Origin: an uncultured Gammaproteobacteria bacterium
GTDB taxonomy: Bacteria > Pseudomonadota > Gammaproteobacteria > PS1 > Pseudothioglobaceae
Assembly (NCBI GenBank): GCA_902556205.1
Contig: CACDVH010000003.1
Location: forward strand, 1 to 64,000
Direction: 5' to 3'
DNA: 64,000 nucleotides
Position numbers and translations under genes: made by a program. This document shows positions 17,873 through 27,744 of this stretch, in pieces. The first letter of the stretch is position 1; each line of letters begins with the position of its first letter. The notes beneath the pieces are model-generated. The model made no database searches and was not told the DNA's origin. It saw only the letters and a list, made by a program, of their open reading frames with translations.

Positions 17873-18526
17873 ATGGATATTAAACAAGCAAGAAAAAACG
17901 TTATTGAACAGCAAATAAGGCCATGGGGAGGCCTTAATGTAAGAGCCAACCAAGCGCTTGCAGAAATCCCTAGGGAAAAGTTTGTACCTGAAGAGTATCA
18001 AAAGCTTGTCTTTGCAGACATTGAAATACCTCTTAATGGTGTTGATAAGATGTTATCTCCTAAAATCGAAGGAAGAATTCTAGATTGCCTTAACCTTCAA
18101 GGAAATGAAGAGATTCTTGAGGTTGGAACAGGAAGTGGCTACTTAACATCTGTTCTTGCAAAATTATCAAAGTCAGTTCAATCTATTGAAATTGAAAAAG
18201 AGCTCTATGAGAGTGCAAAAGCAAGTATCAAAAAATTAAAACTCAAAAATGTCGAGCTTACAAATGATGATTTTATTTGTTCAAATTTTAAAGAAGAAGA
18301 GTTTGATGCTATTGTAATTAGCTCTGCACTTACTTCTATTGATGAGGATTTAAAAAAACTGCTAAAGGTTGGTGGCAGTTTATTTGTTGTAGTTGGATCC
18401 AAAAATCATATGCATGCAACTATAGTTTCAAGGTCATCTAAAATTGATTGGCAAACAAAATCTCTTTTTGAAACGCGTCTTGAATTTATGAAGGGTCATG
18501 AACCAGTCGAACAATTCTCTTTTTAA
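17873..18526 (+). CDS. Protein-L-isoaspartate O-methyltransferase family protein
   Basis: 217 residues with the PCMT pattern. The N-terminus has REKFVPEEYQ; the SAM-binding motif I is LEVGTGSGYLT; and the acidic end of strand beta-2 is in QSIEIEKEL. Family role: SAM-dependent methylation of isoaspartyl residues for protein repair. It lies eight bases after lpdA and 17 before the MMPL-type exporter. The residues before the core are divergent from E. coli Pcm, so it may be a Pcm-like protein with another substrate. Confidence 0.85.
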   Translation: MDIKQARKNVIEQQIRPWGGLNVRANQALAEIPREKFVPEEYQKLVFADIEIPLNGVDKMLSPKIEGRILDCLNLQGNEEILEVGTGSGYLTSVLAKLSKSVQSIEIEKELYESAKASIKKLKLKNVELTNDDFICSNFKEEEFDAIVISSALTSIDEDLKKLLKVGGSLFVVVGSKNHMHATIVSRSSKIDWQTKSLFETRLEFMKGHEPVEQFSF

Positions 18527-18543
18527 ATATGAAATAGGCGTTC

Positions 18544-20829
18544 ATGCTTAATTCAATATTAAATTTTATAATTAAAAAGCCGGTTTGGTCATTAATTGCT
18601 TTTTTGATTATTGTTGGCTCTTCCGTTACACAGATTCAAAATTTTTCTCTTGATGCCTCTTCAGAATCATTATCTCTAGATGGTGATAACAATCTTGAAC
18701 TTTACTTCGCCACACAAGAAACCTTTGGTTCAGATGAATCTTTAGTAATAAGTTATTCAGTAAAAGATGGGACTATTCTCTCAAAAAATCAGTTAATTTC
18801 TTTAAGGTCACTGAGAGATGATTTACTTGAATTGGAGGGTGTAAACTCTGTCATTTCAATTCTAGATGTGTCACTTTTCCAATCTCCGCCACTCTCTTTA
18901 GTTGAGCTTGTAAGTGATGTTTATACGATTGATAATGGAAAAGTAGATCAAAGTCTCATAGCAGACGAGTTTAAAAATAGTCCGCTATATGCAAATAATC
19001 TAGTCAGTGCGGACCTTAAAACAACTGCCTTACTCATTCCTCTAGCAACTGATAATCCAAGAGATTTAATTGATGAAGAGCTTCTCAATAGATTGATAAG
19101 TGATATTCGTTTGACAATGGATACTTACAGAGACAATGCTAATCTTTTCTTGGGAGGTGTCCCCATGATTAGGAATGATGTTATCGACTTCATTAAAAAT
19201 GATTTGATTGTATTCAGTCTTGCAGTAATTCTTTCAATGTCATTAATGCTTTCAATCTTATTTCGAAAAATAAGATGGGTCTTAGTTCCTATAAGTATTA
19301 GTATTATAGGTGCTCTCTTTATGACTGGTCTTATAAGTGCAATTGGTTGGAAAGTGACAGTTATTTCAGCCAATTTTTTCTCACTTTTATTGGTCATGAC
19401 TTTGTCGGCCATAATTCATTTAGTTGTTCGTTATAGAGAAATTTCGAAACAGAGTCCTGATTATAATAATTCAGATACTGTTAGACTGACCTTAAGTCAG
19501 ATGATCAGGCCTTGTTTATATACTGTAATTACAACAATAGCTGCATTTGCTTCACTCACAGCGAGTCAAGTCCAGCCTGTGATTGACTTTGGCTTAATGA
19601 TGAGTATTGGAGTGACGGTTGCCTTTGTATTGTCATTTATTGGCTTTGCTATAGTCATGATGTTGCTGGATAAACCCAAATCAGTTGATCAATCTGAGAA
19701 TAACCTGGTACTAAAAAAGCTTGCATTCTTTTCAGAAAAAAAGGGTGGATCAATAATAGTAAGTTTTGTAGTTGTTGCTCTGATTTCCATTGTTGGCTTG
19801 AGCAAGCTCTCTGTAGAAAATAGTTTCATTAATTATTTCAAAAAAGATACAGAAATATATCAAGGACTTAATTTTATTGATAAAGAGCTTGGGGGAACTA
19901 TTCCTTTAGAAATTGTCTTTAATGATTTAGCTAGTGCATATTGGGCTGATGCTGGGTTACGAGATGAATTTCATGAGGTTCATAATTATCTTGATAATTT
20001 ACCAAGTATTGGAAAAGTGCTTTCAATCGATACTTTCATGCAAGTGCTCAAAGAGTCTAATGAAGGCAAAGCCCCTAATGGTTTTTTACTCATTTTAGGT
20101 AAAAATAATATGCCAGATTTTGCCAAGTCTCAAGTTTTGAGGCCGCATATCTCAGATGAAACTGATCAAATAAGAATGGTCGCTAGAGTGAAAGAGACAA
20201 CTGCTGATCTTGAAAGAAATCAGCTCATAATGGATATACAAAAAACATTAGTTGAAGATTTTAATTTTGATGATGATGATTTTTATTTCACTGGAACCTT
20301 CTCACTTTACAATAACCTTCTTCAGAGTTTATTTTCATCACAAATAAAAACTATCTTTACTGTCTTTACTATTATTTTTATACTATTTTTGATTGTTTTC
20401 AGATCTATTTCCATTGCAGTTATTGCAGTTATCCCCAATATTCTTCCATCACTTGTAATTCTCGGACTGATGGGCTGGGCTGGAATCCCACTAGACATTA
20501 TGACTATTACTATAGCAGCAATTGCTATCGGTATTGGAATTGATAATGCTATTCACTACATCAGTAGATTTAAATCTGAATTGTTGCTGGATGATGATTA
20601 TGTATCATCCATGCATCGAGCTCATAACTCGATTGGAGTATCCATGTTTTATACTGCAGCAACGGTTGCGATTGGATTTCTTGTATTAATATTATCAAAC
20701 TTTATTCCAAGTATCTATTTTGGAATTTTTATGGCTATAGCAATGCTGAGTGCAGTAATCGTAAATCTCACTTTACTCCCTAAATTACTAATAATTTTTA
20801 AACCCAGAATGAATAGGAAAGTCTTATAA
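18544..20829 (+). CDS. RND/MMPL-family exporter
   Basis: 761 residues arranged as two repeats. Each has one membrane helix, a large periplasmic loop, and then about five helices, with sterol-sensing-like helices in the first (around residues 215-375) and second (around 600-755) blocks. The second block carries IAIGIGIDNAIHYISRF, the functional aspartate region typical of the family. Relatives move hydrophobic molecules (hopanoids, lipids). No hopanoid genes are nearby, so the cargo is unknown. It ends the apparent aceF-lpdA-pcm-exporter unit. Residues between 400 and 570 form the second periplasmic domain. Confidence 0.85.
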   Translation: MLNSILNFIIKKPVWSLIAFLIIVGSSVTQIQNFSLDASSESLSLDGDNNLELYFATQETFGSDESLVISYSVKDGTILSKNQLISLRSLRDDLLELEGVNSVISILDVSLFQSPPLSLVELVSDVYTIDNGKVDQSLIADEFKNSPLYANNLVSADLKTTALLIPLATDNPRDLIDEELLNRLISDIRLTMDTYRDNANLFLGGVPMIRNDVIDFIKNDLIVFSLAVILSMSLMLSILFRKIRWVLVPISISIIGALFMTGLISAIGWKVTVISANFFSLLLVMTLSAIIHLVVRYREISKQSPDYNNSDTVRLTLSQMIRPCLYTVITTIAAFASLTASQVQPVIDFGLMMSIGVTVAFVLSFIGFAIVMMLLDKPKSVDQSENNLVLKKLAFFSEKKGGSIIVSFVVVALISIVGLSKLSVENSFINYFKKDTEIYQGLNFIDKELGGTIPLEIVFNDLASAYWADAGLRDEFHEVHNYLDNLPSIGKVLSIDTFMQVLKESNEGKAPNGFLLILGKNNMPDFAKSQVLRPHISDETDQIRMVARVKETTADLERNQLIMDIQKTLVEDFNFDDDDFYFTGTFSLYNNLLQSLFSSQIKTIFTVFTIIFILFLIVFRSISIAVIAVIPNILPSLVILGLMGWAGIPLDIMTITIAAIAIGIGIDNAIHYISRFKSELLLDDDYVSSMHRAHNSIGVSMFYTAATVAIGFLVLILSNFIPSIYFGIFMAIAMLSAVIVNLTLLPKLLIIFKPRMNRKVL

Positions 20830-20865
20830 AATAAAAAACCCCGCCTCGAATAAGAGTGCGGGGTT
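20827..20865 (-). terminator. Rho-independent terminator reading on the minus strand
   Basis: AACCCCGC (20837-20844) pairs with GCGGGGTT (20858-20865), with an inner CTC/GAG extension. The run TTTTTTATTTT follows the hairpin only when read on the minus strand; on the plus strand it is followed by AGTCTACT. It may still slow plus-strand transcription after the exporter gene, but the asymmetry points to a minus-strand RNA. Confidence 0.65.
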
Positions 20866-20914
20866 AGTCTACTATTAAAAGGAGAAATAAGTTAAATATA
20901 GTAGTTTTTAACTT
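20827..20914 (-). ncRNA. Candidate small RNA, antisense orientation, upstream of nadB
   Basis: On the minus strand, TATAAT at 20927-20922 could start a transcript near 20914. It would begin with a hairpin (arms 20914-20907 and 20896-20889, 8 bp, 10-base loop). The loop holds CUACUAU, which is complementary to AUAGUAG at 20875-20869 downstream, so a pseudoknot is possible. Between them lies an exposed UUUCUCCUUUU, complementary to ribosome-binding sites. It ends in the GC-rich hairpin at 20865-20837 followed on this strand by a T-rich run. No -35 box is obvious. It is an inference from structure only. Confidence 0.4.
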
Positions 20915-20981
20915 GCCGGAGATTATATATAAAAATAGTTTTTATATTTTTTCATTTTGTGTCTTTTTGTAACAATTAAAT

Positions 20982-22541
20982 ATGTCTAACGATTATCAAT
21001 TTGATGTCCTCATTATTGGCTCAGGAGCAGCAGGGTTAATGAGTGCAATTCAACTCTCTGACAATCTATCTATTGCAGTAATTGCAAAAGATAAGATACT
21101 AGAGGGCTCTTCTTATTACGCTCAAGGGGGGATCTCTGCTGTCTTGGATCCAGAAGATAATTTTGAGTCACATATAACTGACACAATGAATACTGGATTT
21201 CATCTTGGAAATGAGGCTAGTATTAGATTCATGGTTGAAAAGGCTCCTCAGGCTATTATTGACCTCGAAAAGACTGGCGTCAAATTCTCAAATATTGATA
21301 ATAAATATGACCTTACTACTGAGGGGGGCCATAGCTCAAATAGAGTTGCACATGTTGCTGACAAAACAGGCCAGTCCATTCAAGTTAATCTTCTAGCTCA
21401 CGCCCAAAAGCATAATAATATTAAGTTGTTCGAAGAATATGTAGCAGTTGATCTAATTGTCACTGATAATAGATGCCATGGCACATATGTCTTAGATAAA
21501 AACTCTAAAGAAATACTTACTTTTAGCTCAAAGAAAACTATTTTGGCCACAGGTGGCGCCTCAAAATCATATCTTTATACTTCGAATCCAGATACTTCAA
21601 CGGGTGATGGCATTGCAATGGCATATAGGGCTGGATGCAAAATAGCCAATATGGAATTTACTCAATTTCATCCAACATGCCTATTTCATCCTCACGCTAA
21701 GTCTTTTTTAATTTCAGAGACTCTTAGAGGAGAGGGCGCTAAGCTTATTCTCCCTGACGGTCAGGAATTCATGCATAAATATGATGAACGACTTGAACTT
21801 GCACCGAGAGATATTGTTGCCCGAGCGATTGATAACGAAATGAAAATTCATGGGTTTGATTGTGTTTACCTTGATTTTTCTTTTAAGGATGCAGAATGGA
21901 TCAAGTCTCGCTTTCCTACAATTACTCAGCGCTGTAAAGAACTCGGTATTGACATATCTAAAGAGGCGCTTCCAGTTGTCCCTGCAGCTCACTATACTTG
22001 TGGCGGAGTAGATACGAACATAGATGCGCAAAGCAATATTAAAAACCTTTATGCTGTCGGCGAGGTAGCACATACAGGTGTTCATGGAGCGAATAGAATG
22101 GCAAGCAACTCATTGCTTGAATGCATTGTTTTTGCCAAATCTTGTGCTCAGCATATCAATGAAAATACACTTGAAAACTCGTCATACGTTATTCCTAAGT
22201 GGGACGACTCAAGAGTAGCGCCATCTAAAGAAAAAGTAGTCATAGCTCATTTATGGCATGAAATCAGACTCATAATGTGGAATTTTGTTGGCATTGTTCG
22301 AAGCAATAATCGCCTTAAGTCAGCTTATTTGAAGATCCAACAAATAAACAAGGAAGTTGATGAATATTATCAGGTTTATACAGTAACAGAAGACCTAATT
22401 GAACTAAGAAACTTGGCTCAAACATCTAAAATTATTGTAGAATCTGCCCTTGCTAGAAAAGAAAGCAGAGGGCTGCACTTTAATCAGGACTTTCCAAACC
22501 AACTTAACGAAACTGAGAACACAGTATTAACTAAAGCATGA
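20982..22541 (+). CDS. nadB: L-aspartate oxidase
   Basis: 519 residues of the fumarate reductase/succinate dehydrogenase flavoprotein family. The FAD-binding [10 protein letters not shown] is at the N-terminus; [12 protein letters not shown] is the substrate loop; and the catalytic arginine region is in [21 protein letters not shown] and [13 protein letters not shown] are strongly NadB-like. It oxidises aspartate to iminoaspartate, the first step of NAD synthesis. def overlaps its end by four bases. It starts a nadB-def-dusB-fis unit with overlapping or adjacent genes. NadA and NadC are not in the window. Confidence 0.96.
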   Translation: MSNDYQFDVLIIGSGAAGLMSAIQLSDNLSIAVIAKDKILEGSSYYAQGGISAVLDPEDNFESHITDTMNTGFHLGNEASIRFMVEKAPQAIIDLEKTGVKFSNIDNKYDLTTEGGHSSNRVAHVADKTGQSIQVNLLAHAQKHNNIKLFEEYVAVDLIVTDNRCHGTYVLDKNSKEILTFSSKKTILATGGASKSYLYTSNPDTSTGDGIAMAYRAGCKIANMEFTQFHPTCLFHPHAKSFLISETLRGEGAKLILPDGQEFMHKYDERLELAPRDIVARAIDNEMKIHGFDCVYLDFSFKDAEWIKSRFPTITQRCKELGIDISKEALPVVPAAHYTCGGVDTNIDAQSNIKNLYAVGEVAHTGVHGANRMASNSLLECIVFAKSCAQHINENTLENSSYVIPKWDDSRVAPSKEKVVIAHLWHEIRLIMWNFVGIVRSNNRLKSAYLKIQQINKEVDEYYQVYTVTEDLIELRNLAQTSKIIVESALARKESRGLHFNQDFPNQLNETENTVLTKA

Positions 22542-23035
22542 TATTAGAAATCTTAAAATATCCCGATAAACGCCTAAGAACGATTGCTAAACCCGTTCAA
22601 GAGGTCAATAGTGAGATTAAGCAACTCGTTAAAGATATGTTTGAAACTATGTACGCTGCTCCAGGAATTGGGCTTGCTGCTACGCAGGTTGATTTTCATC
22701 AACGCCTCATAGTGATAGACGTTTCAGATGAGGGTAATCAACCACTATGCTTTATTAATCCTGAAATTATTAAAAAAAGTGGGGAGATAGAATATGAAGA
22801 GGGATGCCTATCTGTTCCAAATTACTATGAAAATGTTAAACGAGCAAATGAGATTAAGGTTAGTGCCTTGAATGAGCTTGGTCAGCCATTTGAAATTGAT
22901 GCTGATGAGATGCTTTCTATATGTATTCAGCATGAAATGGATCATCTTAAAGGAATACTTTTTGTAGACCATTTATCAAAGCTTAAGCAAAAACGACTTA
23001 GAAAAAAAACAGAAAAGCAATCAAAAAAACTTTAG
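22538..23035 (+). CDS. def: Peptide deformylase
   Basis: 165 residues. All three motifs are intact: [15 protein letters not shown] with the metal cysteine, and HEMDH with the two metal histidines and catalytic glutamate. The enzyme removes the formyl group from new proteins. The C-terminal tail is lysine-rich. The ATG overlaps the nadB stop. Usually def is paired with fmt (methionyl-tRNA formyltransferase); here fmt is absent and dusB follows instead. Confidence 0.97.
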   Translation: MILEILKYPDKRLRTIAKPVQEVNSEIKQLVKDMFETMYAAPGIGLAATQVDFHQRLIVIDVSDEGNQPLCFINPEIIKKSGEIEYEEGCLSVPNYYENVKRANEIKVSALNELGQPFEIDADEMLSICIQHEMDHLKGILFVDHLSKLKQKRLRKKTEKQSKKL

Positions 23036-23039
23036 ATTT

Positions 23040-24008
23040 GTGAACATAGGAAAATACAAACTCTATTCGAAGGTCTTGCTTGCGCCGATGGCAGGAACTA
23101 GCGATAAACCTTTCAGGATGATTTGCAGAGATCAAGGTGCTGGACTTACAACCTCAGAAATGGTTGTTATTCAAAGTCATTTAATGAACTCAAATAAATC
23201 AAAGCATCGCCTTGACTTTAGCTCTGAGAAATCTCCTATAAGCGTTCAAATCGCTGGCTCAGAGGCAGGTGAACTTGCCAGTTCTGCAAAGAAAGCTCTT
23301 GAGTTTGGTGCGGACATTGTCGACATCAATATGGGGTGTCCAGCAAAAAAAGTTTGCAACAAGGCCGCTGGATCAGCGCTGATGCAGAATGAAAAGTTGG
23401 TTGAAGAAATAATAAAATCTGTCGTCAACTCAGTCGATGTTCCGGTTACTCTGAAAATGAGGACAGGCTGGGATGATGAGAATAAGAACGCGCCAACTAT
23501 TGCCAGAATTGCTGAAGATCATGGCATCCAAATGATTGCAATTCACGGAAGAACAAGAACGCAGAAGTTTAAAGGCAATGCTGAATTTGCAACAATTAAA
23601 AAAATTGTGAAGCAAGTTTCAATTCCGGTTGTCGCAAATGGTGATATTGACTCTCCACAAAAAGCTAAAGACATAATTAACTTCACCGGAGCAGATGCCG
23701 TCATGCTGGGAAGAGCGACCCAAGGAAATCCATGGCTAATAGGCCAGATCAATGAGTTCCTAACCAAGGGAAGCAATACAGAAGAGCCGTCTCTAGAAAA
23801 AAAAATACCCCAAGTCTTAAAGCACATTAAGCAGATTCATGAATTTTATGGACATAAAATGGGAACACAGCTTTCCAGAAAGCATATTTTTTGGTATTCT
23901 ATGCACCTTGACCGTGAAAAAGGCTCTGCCTTTTGGCCAAACATTAATAGAGTGACAGATCACTCTGAGCAATATTCAAAATTTCATGATTTTTTGTATT
24001 CGATATGA
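23040..24008 (+). CDS. dusB: tRNA-dihydrouridine synthase B
   Basis: 322 residues of a TIM-barrel flavoprotein. LAPMAGTSDKPFR at the N-terminus binds FMN. The catalytic cysteine is in NMGCPAKKV, and VTLKMRTGWD and IAIHGRTRTQ are hallmark motifs; the FMN phosphate site is GDIDSP and MLGRATQGNP. It reduces uridine in tRNA D-loops. The start is GTG, two bases past an in-line def stop. The 3' end overlaps fis by four bases; dusB-fis is the classic gammaproteobacterial arrangement. Confidence 0.96.
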   Translation: MNIGKYKLYSKVLLAPMAGTSDKPFRMICRDQGAGLTTSEMVVIQSHLMNSNKSKHRLDFSSEKSPISVQIAGSEAGELASSAKKALEFGADIVDINMGCPAKKVCNKAAGSALMQNEKLVEEIIKSVVNSVDVPVTLKMRTGWDDENKNAPTIARIAEDHGIQMIAIHGRTRTQKFKGNAEFATIKKIVKQVSIPVVANGDIDSPQKAKDIINFTGADAVMLGRATQGNPWLIGQINEFLTKGSNTEEPSLEKKIPQVLKHIKQIHEFYGHKMGTQLSRKHIFWYSMHLDREKGSAFWPNINRVTDHSEQYSKFHDFLYSI

Positions 24009-24235
24009 AACAAAGGGGTATACAGGATTGCATCAAAGATAATCTTGAGAAGTATTTCTCTGACTTGAATGGTGAGTCATCGAATGGTGTTTTTAAGATG
24101 GTCACTCAACAAGCTGAGTCAGCTACTATTAAGTTTGTCCTTGATAAAGTCAATCAAAATCAAAGCGAAGCAGCTAGAATTCTTGGCATAAATCGTGCAA
24201 CCCTAAAGAAAAAAGCAAGCCTGTACAATCTCTAA
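24005..24235 (+). CDS. fis: Fis-family nucleoid-associated DNA-binding protein
   Basis: 76 residues, shorter than the 98 of E. coli Fis because the N-terminal beta-hairpin arm is reduced. The C-terminal helix-turn-helix is clear: [19 protein letters not shown]. Fis binds and bends DNA, activates rRNA transcription and organises the chromosome. It overlaps dusB (ATGA) as in enterobacteria. The reduced N-terminal arm may weaken the recombination-stimulating role, by analogy with E. coli. purH follows after 47 bases. Confidence 0.94.
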   Translation: MKQRGIQDCIKDNLEKYFSDLNGESSNGVFKMVTQQAESATIKFVLDKVNQNQSEAARILGINRATLKKKASLYNL

Positions 24236-24282
24236 GAGTCTATAATTTAACTCTTGAGTTCCTTCACCAAAAAACCCTAAAA

Positions 24283-25824
24283 ATGTCAATCAAAAGAGCC
24301 TTAATCAGCGTTTCAGATAAATCTGGAATTGCTGAGTTTGCAAGAAGTTTATCCCTACTCAAAATAGAAATTATATCAACTGGTGGCACTGCAAAACTTC
24401 TTCAAGAGATGAACATCCCAGTGACAGAGGTGTCAGATTTTACGGGCTATCCTGAAATGATGTCAGGAAGAGTAAAGACACTCAACCCTAAAATTCATGG
24501 TGGCATTTTAGCGAGAAGAGGTAAGGATGAAGAGATAATGTCACAAAATGGAATCAAACCAATTGACCTTGTAGTTGTAAATTTATACCCTTTTCAAGAA
24601 ACAGTTAATAATCCAAACGCTTCTGATGAAGAAATTATTGAAAATATTGACATTGGTGGGCCCGCTATGCTTCGGTCTAGCGCAAAAAACCACGTTTCGG
24701 TCACGGTGGTCGTTGATAGCGAGGACTATCAGAAAGTATTAGATGAAATAAATGATAATGGAGACACATCCCTCTTAACCAGACGGTCACTCGCAATGAA
24801 AACATTTGAGCACACAGCTCAATATGATGGCGCTATAGCAAACTATCTAGGAAGAATGGATGATGGGTTTTCAAATACAATCAATCTCCAATTTATCAAG
24901 TCTCAAACGATGCGATATGGAGAAAATCCTCATCAAAGTGCTGCCTTTTACAAAGAAAAAAATCTTTTTGAGGCGTCTGTTTCTTCTAGTCATCAAATAC
25001 AAGGCAAGCCGCTTTCATATAACAATTTGGCAGATGCCGATGCAGCACTTGAATGTGTGCGAGATTTTGAAGAGCCAAGCTGCGTTATTATTAAGCATGC
25101 AAACCCCTGCGGAGTAGCCACTAGAACAAATATTTATGAAGCCTATCAGAGCGCTTACCTTACAGACCCAACATCTGCCTTTGGTGGAATCATAGCCTTT
25201 AACCGCGAGCTAGATAAAGAGACCGCTCAAAGAATAATTGATCAACAATTCGTCGAAGTCATCATTGCACCAAAGATTAATGACAGAGCGAAAACAGTTT
25301 TGTTTAGTAAGGAAAATGTTAGAGTTCTCGAGTGCGGGGATCTAAAGAAAGCTGAGTCAGCATTTGATTATAAAAAAATTTCTGGCGGGCTTCTCATACA
25401 AGATAAAGACTTACTCACACTCCACTCTGATGATATGAAATGCGTCTCTTCCTCTGAGCCTTCAGACTCACAGATGAAGGACTTATTGTTTGCCTGGAAA
25501 GTTGCAAAGTATGTCAAGTCAAATGCTATTGTTTATGCCAAAAATCAAATGACAATTGGAGTTGGTGCTGGCCAAATGTCCAGAATTTATTCAGCCAAGA
25601 TCGCAGGTATCAAAGCAGCAGATGAAAATCTAGAAGTTAAAGGCTCAGTGATGGCTTCTGATGCATTCTTTCCATTTAGAGATGGAATAGATGCTGCCGC
25701 TGAAGCAGGAATCAAAGCAATCATTCACCCTGGCGGTTCAATGCGGGATGATGAAGTGATTGCTGCAGCCAATGAGCACGGCATCGCTATGATTTTTACC
25801 GGGATGCGTCATTTTAAGCACTAA
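24283..25824 (+). CDS. purH: Bifunctional AICAR formyltransferase/IMP cyclohydrolase
   Basis: 513 residues, the usual length for the bifunctional enzyme. The IMP cyclohydrolase domain (about 1-195) has STGGTAKLL and [15 protein letters not shown]. The transformylase domain has the catalytic KHANPCGVA, and the end has [16 protein letters not shown] and HPGGSMRD. It does the last two steps of IMP synthesis, using 10-formyl-THF. Its position after fis resembles pseudomonads, where fis-purH-purD occurs; purD is not adjacent here. Confidence 0.97.
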   Translation: MSIKRALISVSDKSGIAEFARSLSLLKIEIISTGGTAKLLQEMNIPVTEVSDFTGYPEMMSGRVKTLNPKIHGGILARRGKDEEIMSQNGIKPIDLVVVNLYPFQETVNNPNASDEEIIENIDIGGPAMLRSSAKNHVSVTVVVDSEDYQKVLDEINDNGDTSLLTRRSLAMKTFEHTAQYDGAIANYLGRMDDGFSNTINLQFIKSQTMRYGENPHQSAAFYKEKNLFEASVSSSHQIQGKPLSYNNLADADAALECVRDFEEPSCVIIKHANPCGVATRTNIYEAYQSAYLTDPTSAFGGIIAFNRELDKETAQRIIDQQFVEVIIAPKINDRAKTVLFSKENVRVLECGDLKKAESAFDYKKISGGLLIQDKDLLTLHSDDMKCVSSSEPSDSQMKDLLFAWKVAKYVKSNAIVYAKNQMTIGVGAGQMSRIYSAKIAGIKAADENLEVKGSVMASDAFFPFRDGIDAAAEAGIKAIIHPGGSMRDDEVIAAANEHGIAMIFTGMRHFKH

Positions 25825-25847
25825 GTTTATTCTAGGAGGTTGTTGAT

Positions 25848-26198
25848 ATGATAAAAACGGCAGGTGAGCTGATAACTCAAGCACAGAAACAAATCGATTG
25901 CGTAAATCCGGTTGAAGCTAAAACTTTATTTGATAGTTCAGATGATGCTGTGATTATTGATGTTCGTGAAGCCAAAAATTATGATGAGTCTAGTCTTAAT
26001 GATTCAATTAGTATTCCTAGGGGACTCATAGAGATGTTAATTGAAAAAAATTGTCAAAATGCTGATACATTAATCCTAACTCACTGTGCTGGAGGAGGTC
26101 GCGCTTCACTTGCTGCTCTGACAATTCAGGAGATGGGCTACTCAAATGTTCACGCCATTACAGCAACTTTTGCAGAGATCAAAGAGTCATTCGACTAG
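25848..26198 (+). CDS. Rhodanese-domain protein
   Basis: 116 residues of a single rhodanese domain. The DVREAKNYDES motif is at the N-terminal half and the catalytic cysteine is in the loop HCAGGGRA. Glycine-rich loops like this occur in single-domain rhodaneses of unclear substrate. It carries no signal peptide, so it should be cytosolic. AGGAGG lies ten bases before the ATG, a strong ribosome site. It follows purH by 23 bases and is convergent with the FetB-like gene. Confidence 0.87.
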   Translation: MIKTAGELITQAQKQIDCVNPVEAKTLFDSSDDAVIIDVREAKNYDESSLNDSISIPRGLIEMLIEKNCQNADTLILTHCAGGGRASLAALTIQEMGYSNVHAITATFAEIKESFD

Positions 26199-26209
26199 CT
26201 CAACTCTTT

Positions 26210-26905
26210 CTACTTAAATTGTCCTCTGACCGACTGAAGGAACATAGTAACTGAAATTCCTGTTGAGCCAAAAAACATACACATGACCATAATCTGATAT
26301 CGAACTGCTATCATAGGCGAAACTCCTGACAAAATTTGACCTGTCATCATTCCTGGTAATGAAACAAGACCTACAGCAAGAAGCATATTAGTAATGGGGA
26401 TTAATGATGTCTTAAGTGCAATGACTTTGGCTTCTTTGAAGGACTTACCTTGACTTAATTCGCTCTCTAATCTTTCAGCAGCAAGACTGATACCATTCAT
26501 ACAGTTGGCAAAAATCATTCCTGCTAGTGGTATCAAGTAGCTTGGTGAATACCATGGATCGATCATTAAGACTGCTTGGGTCATGATGATTAGAACGGTA
26601 ACGCCGCCAATTACCATTGCGCTAACAGCATTAATAAATAAAATCTTCCTGGGTAAAGAAGTGGTTCTTAAAGAAATCCAACTGGCTGATAGCAGCATAA
26701 TTGAGAGAACTGCAATTACAACATAGTTACTATTGGTTTCAAATATATAGGTAAGCACATATCCAATCAATAGAAGTTGAATAATCATTCTAAAAATGGC
26801 ATAGAGGGACGACTTAAGTCCAATATTCCATCGCCAAATGATAATTAAGACTACGAAAACTGGGATAAATGCTATAGCTAAATTTGAGAGAGGTATGGTG
26901 ACCAT
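26210..26905 (-). CDS. FetB/YbbM-family membrane protein (UPF0014)
   Basis: 231 residues with about six or seven membrane helices. LPGMMTGQILSGVSPM and AVRYQIMVM near the C-terminus are the family signature; a central AGMIFANCMNGISLA motif also fits. In E. coli FetA (ATPase) and FetB form an iron-related exporter. No FetA-like ATPase is adjacent; the gene instead ends an operon of methylated-nitrogen genes, 56 bases after the dimethylargininase. Its cargo here is therefore uncertain. Confidence 0.85.
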   Translation of the reverse strand: MVTIPLSNLAIAFIPVFVVLIIIWRWNIGLKSSLYAIFRMIIQLLLIGYVLTYIFETNSNYVVIAVLSIMLLSASWISLRTTSLPRKILFINAVSAMVIGGVTVLIIMTQAVLMIDPWYSPSYLIPLAGMIFANCMNGISLAAERLESELSQGKSFKEAKVIALKTSLIPITNMLLAVGLVSLPGMMTGQILSGVSPMIAVRYQIMVMCMFFGSTGISVTMFLQSVRGQFK

Positions 26906-26961
26906 CTAGCTTTACCTAAAAAAAGAAAATTTAGAAATTTAATTTTAAAAGAAAAAATATC

Positions 26962-27726
26962 TTAGTATCTAAGGGATAGACAACTTAAGCCACCGTCAAG
27001 CTTTTTAAACTCAGAGACATCCACCTCTAGAATGTTGTATCCAGCCCTGCTTAGATTATTTTTTGCCAAGGGATATCCAGAAGGTATGATTACGTTATCG
27101 TTGACCCATATACAGTTTGCAGCGTAACTCTCTGATTCTGGAATTTCAATTTGATCAAACCCTTCGAAGGCAGGATCACTTGTAAATTCACCACAAATAG
27201 CAAGAAAATTATTTTCTAAATAAGATAACCCAGTCTTAAGATGAAGAACCTCTTTCAATTCAATGGTTGAACCTGTATAGCCATGTTTTTGAAGTAATCC
27301 AATTAACTGCTTTGCACCATGAATGTTAGTTCTATCTGATAAGCCAATATAGTAGTGACTTCCAACCATCATTATATCCCCAGCCTCTATTGTTCCTGGA
27401 GCTTCAATAACCTCAATATTTCCAAACTGACTCTTTAAAACATCTATTATTTTTTCAACTTCACCCCTTCTAGACTCGGCTCCAGGACGAGTAATGAACG
27501 CACAACTCGGCGTAATTAACGCAACATCCTCAACAAAAGTTGAATCTGGATAATCTTCACAAGGATCTAGGACAGTAACCTCAAGGCCACACAATTGAAG
27601 AGCCTCTATATAAGATTGATGCTGCATGAGTGCTCTTGAATAGTTGGGTGAGCCTAAATGTTTTGAGTCAGTTAACCCATTAATGAGGCTTTTTCCGGGT
27701 GTCCTAACAATTGCCTTAGAGAACAT
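26962..27726 (-). CDS. N(G),N(G)-dimethylarginine dimethylaminohydrolase (DDAH)
   Basis: 254 residues of the guanidino-modifying superfamily. Matching DDAH: FVEDVALI with the substrate-binding acidic residues, TRPGAESRRGE, EAGDIMMVG, the catalytic histidine in LHLKTGLSYL, and the nucleophile cysteine in GGLSCLSLRY at the C-terminus. DDAH hydrolyses asymmetric dimethylarginine to citrulline plus dimethylamine. Upstream in the same operon are an M20 amidohydrolase (18 bases away) and a dimethylglycine dehydrogenase-like flavoprotein. A plain arginine deiminase is less likely, given the short length. Confidence 0.88.
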   Translation of the reverse strand: MFSKAIVRTPGKSLINGLTDSKHLGSPNYSRALMQHQSYIEALQLCGLEVTVLDPCEDYPDSTFVEDVALITPSCAFITRPGAESRRGEVEKIIDVLKSQFGNIEVIEAPGTIEAGDIMMVGSHYYIGLSDRTNIHGAKQLIGLLQKHGYTGSTIELKEVLHLKTGLSYLENNFLAICGEFTSDPAFEGFDQIEIPESESYAANCIWVNDNVIIPSGYPLAKNNLSRAGYNILEVDVSEFKKLDGGLSCLSLRY

Positions 27727-27744
27727 AAGTCGAACCTTAAAGAT

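Noticed and set aside
20837-20865. Terminator for the plus-strand MMPL exporter gene
   Set aside because: The hairpin is strong but no T run follows it on the plus strand; the T run is on the minus strand, so it was assigned there.
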